From an uncultured Lachnospiraceae bacterium (GTDB lineage Bacteria > Bacillota > Clostridia > Lachnospirales > Lachnospiraceae), in NCBI GenBank assembly GCA_902779395.1, contig CACZBK010000009.1:1-64000 (forward strand): DNA of 64,000 nt, read 5' to 3'. The notes under the pieces are model-generated. The model searched no databases, was not told the origin of the DNA, and saw nothing but the letters and a program-made list of their open reading frames with translations. Below, one piece after another: positions 35,301 to 44,777 of the stretch (positions within the stretch are counted from its first letter, which is position 1; every line of letters begins with the position of its first letter). The position numbers were made by a program, and so were the translations under genes.

Positions 35301-37896
35301 AACGAATCATCAACTCCGTCATTCTTTGGATATTATCCTCTGCATTTTGTTTACTTTCAGGGGTATCATATATAAACCAGACTCCTCCAAACTTATCACC
35401 GAATGATCTTTTAGTATCCAGATACTCCAGATACTTTGATTCCGACCACCTTCTGGCAGCGCATTCAAAGTGTATAAGGTTACCAATATCTGTTTTATCT
35501 CCAGGAAAATAAATCCATACACTGTTATCTACATCATTAAAATAATTCACGGATTCAATCCTATTATTTAAAGCCATTGCAACACCATTAGCACATGAAA
35601 CATTAACATAATTGTTGATTTTATTCTGCATAGTATTTTCAATGGTTATGGCTGATATCATCCATACCAGATCCGCAATTATTCCGGCAGTTGTAGGTTT
35701 TGCGTTTATAAAATACCCTATACCTATTTCCGATCCCTTAGCTAAAAAATCATCAAACACCATTATCCCACCACTTATAATTCTTTCTTTTTCATCGAAC
35801 ATCTCTTTTTGTAGCTGCCCTGCCGCATCTTCTACATACAGGTCACCGCAATACGACAATTCGTTTAAAATGTATTCAAAATTTTTAACCGCAAGTACTC
35901 CTGTAGTAAATTTCTGTACATCTTCAATCGATTTAGCAAGTGCACTCATAGCAGCAAGCAAATATCCTGCTTTTGTTAAACTATTGCCGTTTTCTTTTAT
36001 TCGCTCTGCATACCTTTTTGTTTTTTCCAAATTCTCATCCATCTTGGATATATGATCTCCCAACTCATTCATTGCTTCCACCAGCTTTGTCCGCCTGCTA
36101 AATCCCACTTCAGCATAAGCTTCCAAAGAGTGCAGTTTTCGCGCTTCTGCGTATGAAGACATCAGCTTTTTTGCTGCATTAACCTCATCAACTAATTTAT
36201 TCCGTTCAACTACCTTTAGATCACTATATCTACTAGCTACTCTTACAATACAATCTGCAAGATATAACACCCCATCATCATTCCCCTGTTCTACATCTTC
36301 AGCATACGTTTTAAACATATCCAGCATCTGCATCTTCGCCGTTTTGATCATACTGATCTCGCCTCCGAACAAAATACCGTTAAATATGTATTCAACGGCT
36401 ATTACCCCATTGCTCTCTTCAAGATAAGCACCATAGGCTTTACCCGATTCAAAATTATTATAATTGCTTATTAGTGCATAATCCCTGCTGTTGATAGTAA
36501 AATCTTCCGTTTTAGGATCGGTATGATATTTATTGACTTCATCATAATCCAGAATATGATCAGTATCTGTATCTACATCTTCAGGATCGGAATACATTTT
36601 TATGAACGGTCTTCCAGCGTAATAGTATATTTCAATCTCCTCACCATTTTTAAGACCGTCTCCATCACGGTCGGCACTACTCATTATCAGATTATATGTA
36701 GCTTTCCAATCGTCTTCATTTTCTTCAGCGCAAAAAAACTTTGTTCCAGTGTATGTTGTTATCTGACCTTTACATATAAGCTTCGTCAGCTCATCATTCA
36801 GGCCGTCCTTATTCTTATCGGGATCATCATATACATAATCGTTAACACCCATAACAACCAAAAAAGCTCTGTTGATATAATCCGTAACAAGGATCTCCAT
36901 ATACTTCTTCGGATATCCTGCCTTATCAATCACTGCAGTATATCGGCCTCTCGGAACCTCCACAGTGAAAACTTCATTAAAGAATTTCTTTTCAGGACTT
37001 TTTTCACTCACTACCGGATTATTGAAACTTGTCAATTCCCATCCCCTATAAAGGCTCAGATTGTACTCATAAAGTACATCCCCCAGTCTTCCGTTATCAT
37101 CACTGAAAACGCAAAATTCAGCCTTTGTTTTATCTGTGTTCGCATATGATTCGAGGACTACAACAAGCTTTCTTTCCTCTCCGGCTGTAAGGCCACCGGT
37201 AAAGGTTCCCTTTTTCTCATAGAAGCTGCCAATACTGGCCGTAGTTCCATATGCATTATCCTTATCCACAAAGATTGTATAGCATCCATTACAGGTATCG
37301 TTTGCAGCTTCCAGTTCGCATTCAAGCTTTCCGTTAGCATCCGTTCTGCTCTTCAGTACAAAAGTACGAGGATCCACACCATCGTATAGCATGATCCATT
37401 GGCCGTATCTTCCATAACTGCTTGTACGGCAGATCATTACATCTGAATTTGGAATCGGATTCCCATCACTGTCCGTTACCGTAAGGATCAATTTACCCTT
37501 TCCCTTATCCGTCACACCAGAAGCAGATACACTTCCTTCCACGCCACCATATAAAACAGAGTCTGTTGGTCTATTCCAAAATGCATTTAATGCTGATTTA
37601 TCAGCCAGAATATATGTTGAAAAATGATCAAGGTGTGCGCTTACGCTATTTCCAATCCATATTCCCTCATAACTATCTTTTGTCAGCTTCTCTTCCGCCT
37701 GTTCCAGATATTCTACTGCGTTTGCCCTATCTCCAACCTCCATGCATGCTTCAATGATGCCCATATATATATTCTCATCCTCTGGTGCCGCTTTTATCGC
37801 TTTCTTATACTCCTCTACAGCTTTACCATATAGCCCCAAATCCATATATTTTTCAGCATCTTTAAAAATATCTGTCTTGCAATCCACAGCCGCCAA
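35290..37896 (-). CDS. TPR / carboxypeptidase-regulatory / TSP3 protein, signal peptide out of frame
   Basis: 868 residues from a TTG. TPR-like helices (about 8-75: DAEKYMDLGLYGKAVEEYKK) are followed by two carboxypeptidase-regulatory-like beta domains (about 130-345). Calcium repeats (about 365-465: DKNKDGLNDE, DRDGDGLKNGEE, DVDTDTDHILDYDE) and a long helical C-terminal domain follow. This start lacks an export signal. Directly upstream, in another frame, a GTG at 37951 encodes a lipoprotein signal ending LTFGGCG. A one-base shift near 37880 would join them, so the natural product was probably a surface lipoprotein. It follows the 183-residue gene and overlaps the last gene of the operon. 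Confidence 0.7.
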   Translation of the reverse strand: MAAVDCKTDIFKDAEKYMDLGLYGKAVEEYKKAIKAAPEDENIYMGIIEACMEVGDRANAVEYLEQAEEKLTKDSYEGIWIGNSVSAHLDHFSTYILADKSALNAFWNRPTDSVLYGGVEGSVSASGVTDKGKGKLILTVTDSDGNPIPNSDVMICRTSSYGRYGQWIMLYDGVDPRTFVLKSRTDANGKLECELEAANDTCNGCYTIFVDKDNAYGTTASIGSFYEKKGTFTGGLTAGEERKLVVVLESYANTDKTKAEFCVFSDDNGRLGDVLYEYNLSLYRGWELTSFNNPVVSEKSPEKKFFNEVFTVEVPRGRYTAVIDKAGYPKKYMEILVTDYINRAFLVVMGVNDYVYDDPDKNKDGLNDELTKLICKGQITTYTGTKFFCAEENEDDWKATYNLIMSSADRDGDGLKNGEEIEIYYYAGRPFIKMYSDPEDVDTDTDHILDYDEVNKYHTDPKTEDFTINSRDYALISNYNNFESGKAYGAYLEESNGVIAVEYIFNGILFGGEISMIKTAKMQMLDMFKTYAEDVEQGNDDGVLYLADCIVRVASRYSDLKVVERNKLVDEVNAAKKLMSSYAEARKLHSLEAYAEVGFSRRTKLVEAMNELGDHISKMDENLEKTKRYAERIKENGNSLTKAGYLLAAMSALAKSIEDVQKFTTGVLAVKNFEYILNELSYCGDLYVEDAAGQLQKEMFDEKERIISGGIMVFDDFLAKGSEIGIGYFINAKPTTAGIIADLVWMISAITIENTMQNKINNYVNVSCANGVAMALNNRIESVNYFNDVDNSVWIYFPGDKTDIGNLIHFECAARRWSESKYLEYLDTKRSFGDKFGGVWFIYDTPESKQNAEDNIQRMTELMIRYGQ

Positions 37897-37951
37897 ATGT
37901 TAAAGCACATATAAGGGATACTATCACGATTGATAATCTTTTATTGTTCAC
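37862..37951 (-). pseudogene. out-of-frame lipoprotein signal peptide of the downstream gene
   Basis: GTG at 37951 follows the previous stop by 4 bp and is preceded by GAGGAGAGG at ideal spacing. It encodes KRLSIVIVSLICALTFGGCG, a clear lipobox, then LQDRYF and a stop. The TPR protein continues in the +1 frame from the same place. The ribosome-binding site belongs here and not to the TTG at 37896, which has none. Confidence 0.7.
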
Positions 37952-37955
37952 CTGA

Positions 37956-38507
37956 CTACCTCTCCTCAACAACGACTTTCTCCAGATCCGGCCAGTAACT
38001 ATACCAGTCTATCCCCATATCATCAGCTTTTTCCTGTATACCCTTATCTACGTGAAGTTCTTTTATTCCTTTAATCTGAGAGTATAACGAAGGGTCACAC
38101 ACTTCTTCATTCCATTTTGTCTGATCTCTGATACAAAGATAACTCACATTATCGTACGTATCTCCATCGTCATTATAATTTTGTAAATAAAACAATGATG
38201 CTCCACCTCCGGGCAAGAAATAATCTACACAAAAAACGGTTTTCTCCTTTTCCCCATTAAGAGCTTCATTACATGCATCATAAAAATCTTCGATCAATCC
38301 TGCGTCAACTTTCATCACTCTAAAGGAATAACATCTGGCACCATCATCTAACACCTCATCAAACCAAAAAAACAAATCATTTCCCATTTCTTCTTTTATC
38401 TTTTTTGATATGTCATCGACTGGCTTTCTGTCATCTGATACCAAACCACATCCATTACAAATAAAAACCACTAAAGTCATTACAATTACTATTGTTCTTT
38501 TACTCAT
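37956..38507 (-). CDS. small lipoprotein
   Basis: 183 residues. The N-terminus MSKRTIVIVMTLVVFICNGCG is a lipoprotein signal (lipobox CNGC), so the mature protein is anchored outside the membrane. The rest is a mixed alpha/beta domain ending EKADDMGIDWYSYWPDLEKV. A broken paralogue (51930-52221) shares the ending GIKELYVNKEIQDKAE...WYYYWLDL. Its ATG overlaps the stop of the giant secreted protein gene, and it lies before the TPR protein, so it is a true operon member and probable partner of the secreted protein. Confidence 0.75.
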   Translation of the reverse strand: MSKRTIVIVMTLVVFICNGCGLVSDDRKPVDDISKKIKEEMGNDLFFWFDEVLDDGARCYSFRVMKVDAGLIEDFYDACNEALNGEKEKTVFCVDYFLPGGGASLFYLQNYNDDGDTYDNVSYLCIRDQTKWNEEVCDPSLYSQIKGIKELHVDKGIQEKADDMGIDWYSYWPDLEKVVVEER

Positions 38508-41500
38508 TATATAATCTCCAGTATATTCGTGAACAATCCTAATTTTTCAGAGTACTGATCATAGTTTATATAATAAATATCACCCCAGCTTATAATTTTC
38601 AAAATATATCCATTCTCCCCATTATCTTTGGTATACCTAATAAATCCCAAAATTGTCATATAATGATCGTCACAACTATTTTTATTCGATTTATCTATCA
38701 TTGCTTTTGCCGCATCAATAGTATCATACATGAAAAGAGGATCATCTGGAGCATGATATGAAAATACAACCGGTAATCCTTTTGAAACCATAGTTTCAAT
38801 TCTAGATATAATACCATATTTAGTATAAGATGGTGCCCACGCAGCACTTTTATATCGGCTTTTATTCTCACATAAAAACATCTCTATCCCCAATCGCATA
38901 TATCCCGGATTCACTCCTACAATATTATCCCTTAGATTAGGACCTAAGCAGTATACATTGTCAATATTATAATTAGCATACTCCATATAATCATCTTTAC
39001 CTATACAACCATCAGAGACGTTATAACTAATAATATGATTTGCAGCGTGATATCCACTGTTCTGCTGGGTCAGGTACAATTCCAAATCAGTCATAGCTAT
39101 AACGCCACAACCACAATGCCCCATTCTGTAGTCTCTGGATGTATAAAACAATTCTTTATCTTCATCATAGTGTCCCCACCAGCCTTGATCACCCCCATCC
39201 TTTCCATCAATATTAAGATAATCCATATCATAAATGTTTTGTAAATTCACTATTACCGTATTTGGCAATAAAGGCTGTTTATCACAGTTGTCATTAATAC
39301 CATCTCCATCCGAATCAACGTTACTAGGATTGGATCTTATGGGTAATACAAACGTTTTCCTATATATTTCAGTAATTTGATAATGATTCCCTGCAATCTT
39401 AAACACTGATGAATTAAAACGATACAGCCCCTCTTTTACATATGGCTTATCTACACTGTTAATACAATCATTTAAAGATGGAAGCTTGTATTCGCCGTCT
39501 TCATAGCTCAATAATGCTGTATCAACTTCATCCCAATCCGTCAGCCCATCGCCATCTGTATCAGTTCCGTTAGATGCATCCAGTTCCGTATCCAGTTCTA
39601 TAATATTCCATCCCGTCAAGGTTATCGCCGGATAAGCTTTACGAGGCTGTATATTCTGCTGATATCCTCTGGTAATATGAACATATAACATGTTTACCAT
39701 GTTCATGCCGTCATAATATATCCAACTCTTCCCTCCTGTTTTTCTGGTCGGATCCTCTCCTTCCCAATAATTAGTTTTATTACCCAGTTCAGAATAATTG
39801 ATCTTTCCCAAATAATTTGTACAGATTTCATTAGGGTTAGCCATCTCCAAATTCTTCTCTATATCGCCACTATGCAATAAAAATACATAGTTCCTGTTTT
39901 CAGAAACTCCCTCCATAAGCCAGGACAGCATATTAAACATCTCTGCAAGTGTAATTATTTCTTTAGTTTCTTTGTATGTCAAAGAACTAAGGCTATTACG
40001 TAAGATCTGTACATCGTTAAACCACATTGTATCATCAATGTTTAATAATATATCTGAATCCCCTTCTCCTGATGAAGCCAAAACAGATACACGATATTGA
40101 TATTCTTTATGCTCATTTTGTAATTTTTCCAGAAGTTCCGGGATCATCCTTACCTGTTCATTAAACAGGTTTTCATCTGACCCCGATGTTTGAAGCGCAA
40201 ACACCAAATTAACCAATTCTTTTTCCTTCGGTGCCTCGGGTTCTGGTAGATCCTCTCCACCATCACTCGGGGTCGGTATCGGCTCATTTCCATCTGATCC
40301 GCCTTCTGATATTTCTGACAAGATTCCCACTATATGCTCATATACCTTGCTCACCATATCACCTTCGCAGATCCACCTTTTTCCACCGGTCTTTTCTACG
40401 AATGTCGGATACTCGCTTGCTTCATCATAATCCTCGTATTGAAAAATATACTTTCCGATATCCGAATATACAACTTTACCTGCAAAATCTTCATAAATTG
40501 AATATGGTCTGGATATATGGCGGCTGCACCACATATGTGTACTTGTACAGTTATATGCAAAATTCAGGCTATCCGGATTTTCTTTTATCTGTTTTTTCAG
40601 TAAAGAATGCAAAGCAGAGCCGGCCTCATCATAGTCAATATAACCATTATACTTTTCATAACGATCCGTCTGTTCCAGCATGTTTCTGAGTTCCTCCGGA
40701 TCATCATACCACGGAATCCCTCCACCAAAATTGTACATAACCCAACTATTGTCAGGATCTATTACTAAAGCCCTAAACTTATAATCTTTATTGTTATTCT
40801 GCAGCCTTTCCAGAACATCAGGTATCATATTCCTCTCTTTATTATAGATCCAGTCACTCTCTCCAGCATGAAAGAGAATAAAATACAGATTGACAAGCTT
40901 CCTGCCATCACCTTCCGGCAATGCCTTCGTGATCGGGATATCAGAAACCCCATCCGGCTTAGCTGCAGCGACTTCTGACATTTCTTTTGCAAACTCAAGC
41001 GCCGTCATCTGTGTCTCTGCTGTCTCAGCCTGTTGAGATATTTCCGGGATACTTATACCGGAAATATCATCCTTTTCTGTTTCCCTCTCTGATAAGGAGT
41101 TCAGGCGATCAAATACCTTTTCCATATCCATAAGGCAGTATGTTCCCAGTTCGTCTGTTTTGGCATAAACAGTATTGTTCTCTTCATCAAAGAATGTTTC
41201 CACGGGGAGAAGCATATTCCTGTCTTCAAAATAGTGGAACACGTTATATCGATGTACACCTTTCAGTTCAGATATATCGGGATATCTTGTGCTTTTATCG
41301 ATAACATATTCATCATTTATTTCAAAGCGCAAAGTTACCGATTCTATAGATTCTGCCCTGTCATAATACATATGTACGGGCATACCTATCATAGCGTCAT
41401 TTTGTATAACTGCTGCTTCCATAGGCTCACAAACATCTATATTATCTTCAACAAATCCCGCTGCTATAATATCCATTGAAAACCTATAAGGATTGTCTTC

Positions 41501-43171
41501 TTTATTTATCCTTATAAATGCTTCGCTCTCTTTATCAATTGTCTGCTTAATTCTATACCGGCTATCATCAACCCCATATGTACATGATCTAAGAGGATCT
41601 AAACCAAGCCTGACTTCTTCTCCATCTTTTAATCCGTCACCATCCGTATCTTCATTCCCAGGATCCGTTCCGTATAGGTTAATCTCGTCTCCATCATCAA
41701 GTCCATCACAATCCGTATCTCTGAATGTGAGATTCAAATCTAATCTCAACTCAGTAATATTACTGAGTCCATCATTATCACTGTCTGCATCACCATCTGA
41801 TATTCCTGACATAATAGAATCATATACCAGCGGGTCTGAACGCAGAACAAACACCTCAGTATAATCATCCAGACCATCTTTATCCGTATCGCTATCTGCA
41901 GAATCCGTACCGATCATCTCCTCATAAGCATCCGGGATGCCATCCTCATCAGTATCGGTTTCAAGATCGATATCCTCTTCTTTATCAGGCGAAGGAGTGG
42001 GCATATCAGGCAAATTGCCATCAACAACTACAATCTGGCTTACTTTTATATTCTGAATATCGGCAGCCTTGCCATTAAACACTATAGTGATCGCCCATGA
42101 CTCTCCTACAGCGATATTCTGGGCATAGTCCACATTGCCGATGCAATAATGTCCGGCTTCATGTTTTTCGATCACACCTCCCCAAAGGTTGGCGATATCC
42201 ATCGTACTGTCAAACTCCAGTGACCAGTCTTCGATCGGACTATCGGAAGTATTCTCTATGATGATCTGTGCCATCCCGCCTTCTTCCCACTCATCAGTGA
42301 TGAACAGGCTCACAGCGCACTCAGCCATATCTGCTTCTTTTTTGACCTGTGATAAAGCAAACTCTTTAGGAACATCAGCCTTTCCGTTATAAAATGCTGT
42401 ATATCCTATCTCTACACTGCCGCCGGCAGGGATATCCTGATCATATCCGGCATTTTTGATCAGACGCAGTCCATCGTTATCAGATAATTCTACAGCATTA
42501 TAGAGACCGGAGATCCTGTCAGTTGTCTTCATTATCAGTCCCCAGTTATGGATCTTCTCTCCGGAGGTATTTCTGATCTGCAGTTTTACGTTATAGGCTC
42601 CTTCCCAGGTATCAGCCACAATAACATCTATAGTATAGCCTTCTCCAATATATGTTCCTCCTATCGGTGTTGTATCGCCTTCCCCATTTGATCCCGAACC
42701 TGCTTCTGTATCATCAGATACAAGTTCAGCCTCTGTATCCCAGATATCATGTATATCGCCTAAGGCAGTATAACCAATATTCACCTGTGCTCCCGATGGT
42801 ATTGAAGCTGTATAACTTTCTGCTTTTACGGTATATCTGTAATAATGCTCTAGCCCTGTTGTGGTATTTTCATCAGACACTTCCCGGCATTCAGTGATCG
42901 TCCCACCCCAAATGTCAGTTATCACATCTGTGGTACTGAATGATATCGACCAGTCCTTTGTTCCTGTATTGGAAAGGTTTTTCAAAATGAACTCTGCATT
43001 GCATCCGCCATCCCACGAAGAGTTCACTTTATGTTCGATAGAATACTCTGTTTCAGCCTCTCCCTCTGCACACACATAAAATACCGGCATTGTTTCACTA
43101 AGCTGTGTTGCAAACATAGCAAAAGCCAATACAGCTGCTACTACGCGGGTAATAATCAAATCTTTTTTCAC
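38507..43171 (-). CDS. giant secreted protein: CBM2-like repeats, TSP3 repeats, two VWA-like repeats, C39/papain-like C-terminus
   Basis: 1554 residues from a GTG behind AAAGGAG. Signal peptide (about 1-36); three CBM2-like modules (about 40-165, 180-275, 285-390); calcium repeats (about 410-540). A beta region leads to two homologous VWA-like domains (about 765-965 and 1010-1200) starting KLVNLYFILFHAG and ELVNLVFALQTSG. More calcium repeats follow. The C-terminal 240 residues have Cys1353/1355 (GHCGCGVIAMTDLEL) and His1503 (DDHYMTILGF) followed by ISWGDIYYIN, the order of C39-like/papain-fold peptidases. Protease activity is inferred. It shares N-terminal architecture with the 1902-3758 and 6799-10932 proteins but has a different C-terminus. 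First gene of a four-gene operon. Confidence 0.75.
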   Translation of the reverse strand: MKKDLIITRVVAAVLAFAMFATQLSETMPVFYVCAEGEAETEYSIEHKVNSSWDGGCNAEFILKNLSNTGTKDWSISFSTTDVITDIWGGTITECREVSDENTTTGLEHYYRYTVKAESYTASIPSGAQVNIGYTALGDIHDIWDTEAELVSDDTEAGSGSNGEGDTTPIGGTYIGEGYTIDVIVADTWEGAYNVKLQIRNTSGEKIHNWGLIMKTTDRISGLYNAVELSDNDGLRLIKNAGYDQDIPAGGSVEIGYTAFYNGKADVPKEFALSQVKKEADMAECAVSLFITDEWEEGGMAQIIIENTSDSPIEDWSLEFDSTMDIANLWGGVIEKHEAGHYCIGNVDYAQNIAVGESWAITIVFNGKAADIQNIKVSQIVVVDGNLPDMPTPSPDKEEDIDLETDTDEDGIPDAYEEMIGTDSADSDTDKDGLDDYTEVFVLRSDPLVYDSIMSGISDGDADSDNDGLSNITELRLDLNLTFRDTDCDGLDDGDEINLYGTDPGNEDTDGDGLKDGEEVRLGLDPLRSCTYGVDDSRYRIKQTIDKESEAFIRINKEDNPYRFSMDIIAAGFVEDNIDVCEPMEAAVIQNDAMIGMPVHMYYDRAESIESVTLRFEINDEYVIDKSTRYPDISELKGVHRYNVFHYFEDRNMLLPVETFFDEENNTVYAKTDELGTYCLMDMEKVFDRLNSLSERETEKDDISGISIPEISQQAETAETQMTALEFAKEMSEVAAAKPDGVSDIPITKALPEGDGRKLVNLYFILFHAGESDWIYNKERNMIPDVLERLQNNNKDYKFRALVIDPDNSWVMYNFGGGIPWYDDPEELRNMLEQTDRYEKYNGYIDYDEAGSALHSLLKKQIKENPDSLNFAYNCTSTHMWCSRHISRPYSIYEDFAGKVVYSDIGKYIFQYEDYDEASEYPTFVEKTGGKRWICEGDMVSKVYEHIVGILSEISEGGSDGNEPIPTPSDGGEDLPEPEAPKEKELVNLVFALQTSGSDENLFNEQVRMIPELLEKLQNEHKEYQYRVSVLASSGEGDSDILLNIDDTMWFNDVQILRNSLSSLTYKETKEIITLAEMFNMLSWLMEGVSENRNYVFLLHSGDIEKNLEMANPNEICTNYLGKINYSELGNKTNYWEGEDPTRKTGGKSWIYYDGMNMVNMLYVHITRGYQQNIQPRKAYPAITLTGWNIIELDTELDASNGTDTDGDGLTDWDEVDTALLSYEDGEYKLPSLNDCINSVDKPYVKEGLYRFNSSVFKIAGNHYQITEIYRKTFVLPIRSNPSNVDSDGDGINDNCDKQPLLPNTVIVNLQNIYDMDYLNIDGKDGGDQGWWGHYDEDKELFYTSRDYRMGHCGCGVIAMTDLELYLTQQNSGYHAANHIISYNVSDGCIGKDDYMEYANYNIDNVYCLGPNLRDNIVGVNPGYMRLGIEMFLCENKSRYKSAAWAPSYTKYGIISRIETMVSKGLPVVFSYHAPDDPLFMYDTIDAAKAMIDKSNKNSCDDHYMTILGFIRYTKDNGENGYILKIISWGDIYYINYDQYSEKLGLFTNILEII

Positions 43172-43190
43172 TTTTTCCTATTCTCCTTTT

Positions 43191-43221
43191 AGTATAACAT
43201 ATTATGATGTATATTTCACAA
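43191..43221 (-). promoter_or_regulatory. likely promoter of the secreted-protein operon
   Basis: Minus strand: TTGTGA, 19 bp, TATACT, then AAAGGAG ahead of the GTG at 43171. The -35 and spacer are weak; the -10 is good. Confidence 0.4.
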
Positions 43222-43249
43222 CTAAATATTTACTTAAGAAAATTCCATC

Positions 43250-44512
43250 CTATTCAAATGTGATCAACTCATTAAACAACTCGATTGCATAAGCATCCGT
43301 CATACCTGATATAAAATCAATTATTGATTGCACAAAAATATCTTTATTCTCCAGGTCGCCGTATATTTTCTCATTGTCTAACAAAGCCAAATAGTCTTCC
43401 TTCCTATCCATAGTAATCACGCTGTGAACACAATATGTGTTAAGCCATCCCACAAATACTTTTGTAAGCTTAGGATAAATGTTTTTATACCTGCTTTCTA
43501 TACATGATATTGTATGCTTCTTATCGTATCCTTTATACAAAATATCAAACAAGCTTGTTAAAACCAGCTCTGCATAATCTTTATATACCTTAAATTCATC
43601 ACTATTATAGATATACTTATAATTATATTTTTTGATCTCATTTAATAAACAAAGCTTCTCCTCACTTAACGCCAGTCCCTTTTCAGGAGTACTATTTTCA
43701 CATATATCTCCTATAAGTCTATGCATTATTCCTGTAGTATTCAGCGTTTCTGTTCCGGTATAATTTCTTGCCAGATTTTTTAATTCTATCTTTCCGGAAT
43801 CTGATATAAAATTCAGTGTTAATGCATCCTCTATATCTCGTCCCAAATAAGCAATCTTATCTGCGATTTTAACAGCGCATCCCTCCCATGTGTACGGCTT
43901 AAACTCTCCCGGTTTGGTATAATCATTTAGGTCAATCTTTTCGCTTCGTGGCTTTAGCTCATTCTCGTCTATTTCTCCACAATGAGCTATTATCCCATCC
44001 CTTACGGCATATGTAAGATTCAAATTCTTCCTCACGCCACTACGATCCGGTAATAATTCAATATTATCTACAAAGCGCAGCCCATTCTTTTCATGCCAGA
44101 ATAATCTTGAAACACCCTTTCCAAAATTGACTCTTTTATACTCCTCTGACATAAACTCCTTTGAAAGCTTATCTAATACTGATTCTCCGTGATGCCCAAA
44201 AGGAGCATGCCCCAAATCATGTCCTACGGCTATAGCACTTGTGAGCTCAGCATCTAACCCCAGACCTAACGCAATAGAATGGCTAACAGACTCAACATGA
44301 TTAACATGTTCCATTCGCGTGCAAACGTGATCATTACTTACATTAAAGAAGACCTGTGTTTTATGTTTTAATCTTCTATAGGCATTAGAATGCAAAATCC
44401 TGCAATAATCCCTAAAAAAATCTCCGCGGATATCGCCCTCAGTTTGATATATATTTTGAGCTCTTTCCTTAAGTATATGTTCCTTATTCTGATTACTAAA
44501 TTTCTTTTTCAT
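43250..44512 (-). CDS. dgt: deoxyguanosinetriphosphate triphosphohydrolase (HD-domain dGTPase)
   Basis: 420 residues from the ATG at 44512 (MKKKFSNQNK); an earlier ATG at 44527 sits only 1-2 bp after AAGGAG, which is too close. The HD metal site is clear: RMEHVNHVESVSHS, then AIAVGHDLGHAPFGH. RRLKHKTQVF is the dGTPase substrate region. The enzyme hydrolyses dNTPs, mainly dGTP, to nucleoside and triphosphate. Such enzymes serve nucleotide balance and, in some bacteria, phage defence by nucleotide depletion. Here it is a monocistronic gene in an accessory region behind an 85-bp promoter module shared with the AgrD-like operon. Confidence 0.9.
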   Translation of the reverse strand: MKKKFSNQNKEHILKERAQNIYQTEGDIRGDFFRDYCRILHSNAYRRLKHKTQVFFNVSNDHVCTRMEHVNHVESVSHSIALGLGLDAELTSAIAVGHDLGHAPFGHHGESVLDKLSKEFMSEEYKRVNFGKGVSRLFWHEKNGLRFVDNIELLPDRSGVRKNLNLTYAVRDGIIAHCGEIDENELKPRSEKIDLNDYTKPGEFKPYTWEGCAVKIADKIAYLGRDIEDALTLNFISDSGKIELKNLARNYTGTETLNTTGIMHRLIGDICENSTPEKGLALSEEKLCLLNEIKKYNYKYIYNSDEFKVYKDYAELVLTSLFDILYKGYDKKHTISCIESRYKNIYPKLTKVFVGWLNTYCVHSVITMDRKEDYLALLDNEKIYGDLENKDIFVQSIIDFISGMTDAYAIELFNELITFE

Positions 44513-44637
44513 ATAACACCCTACCATTCTCCTTATCCATATTTCAACAATAAATGTCTATTCTTACGTTTTTACATCCGGTATTTTTACTAAAAATACC
44601 TTCTTATCAGTAATACTATTTCTATCTTTTTTACATC

Positions 44638-44722
44638 AAGTATACTAAAGCAATAATCTTTATCAACAATTTATGCACCAAATCACATATACGCCACTTC
44701 AAATGCAAATATCTATATATTT
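44638..44722 (-). promoter_or_regulatory. 85-bp promoter module (copy 2), upstream of dgt
   Basis: Minus strand: TTGATA-N16-TATACT with the same upstream blocks (GTGATTT, ATATATAGATATTTGCATTT) as the copy at 26969-27053. The leader to dgt is about 115 nt and contains a short hairpin GGTATTTTTA/TAAAAATACC. Confidence 0.6.
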
Positions 44723-44777
44723 TTCCTTTATTTTGTGAATTTTATAACTTTTGGTATATGGCATTTATAATAATTTA

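Noticed and set aside
40231-41864. Plus-strand open frames within the secreted-protein genes (also near 8982-9296 and 36523-37149)
   Set aside because: They lie opposite long minus-strand genes, have no ribosome-binding sites, and arise from the repetitive Asp/Gly codons of the calcium repeats.
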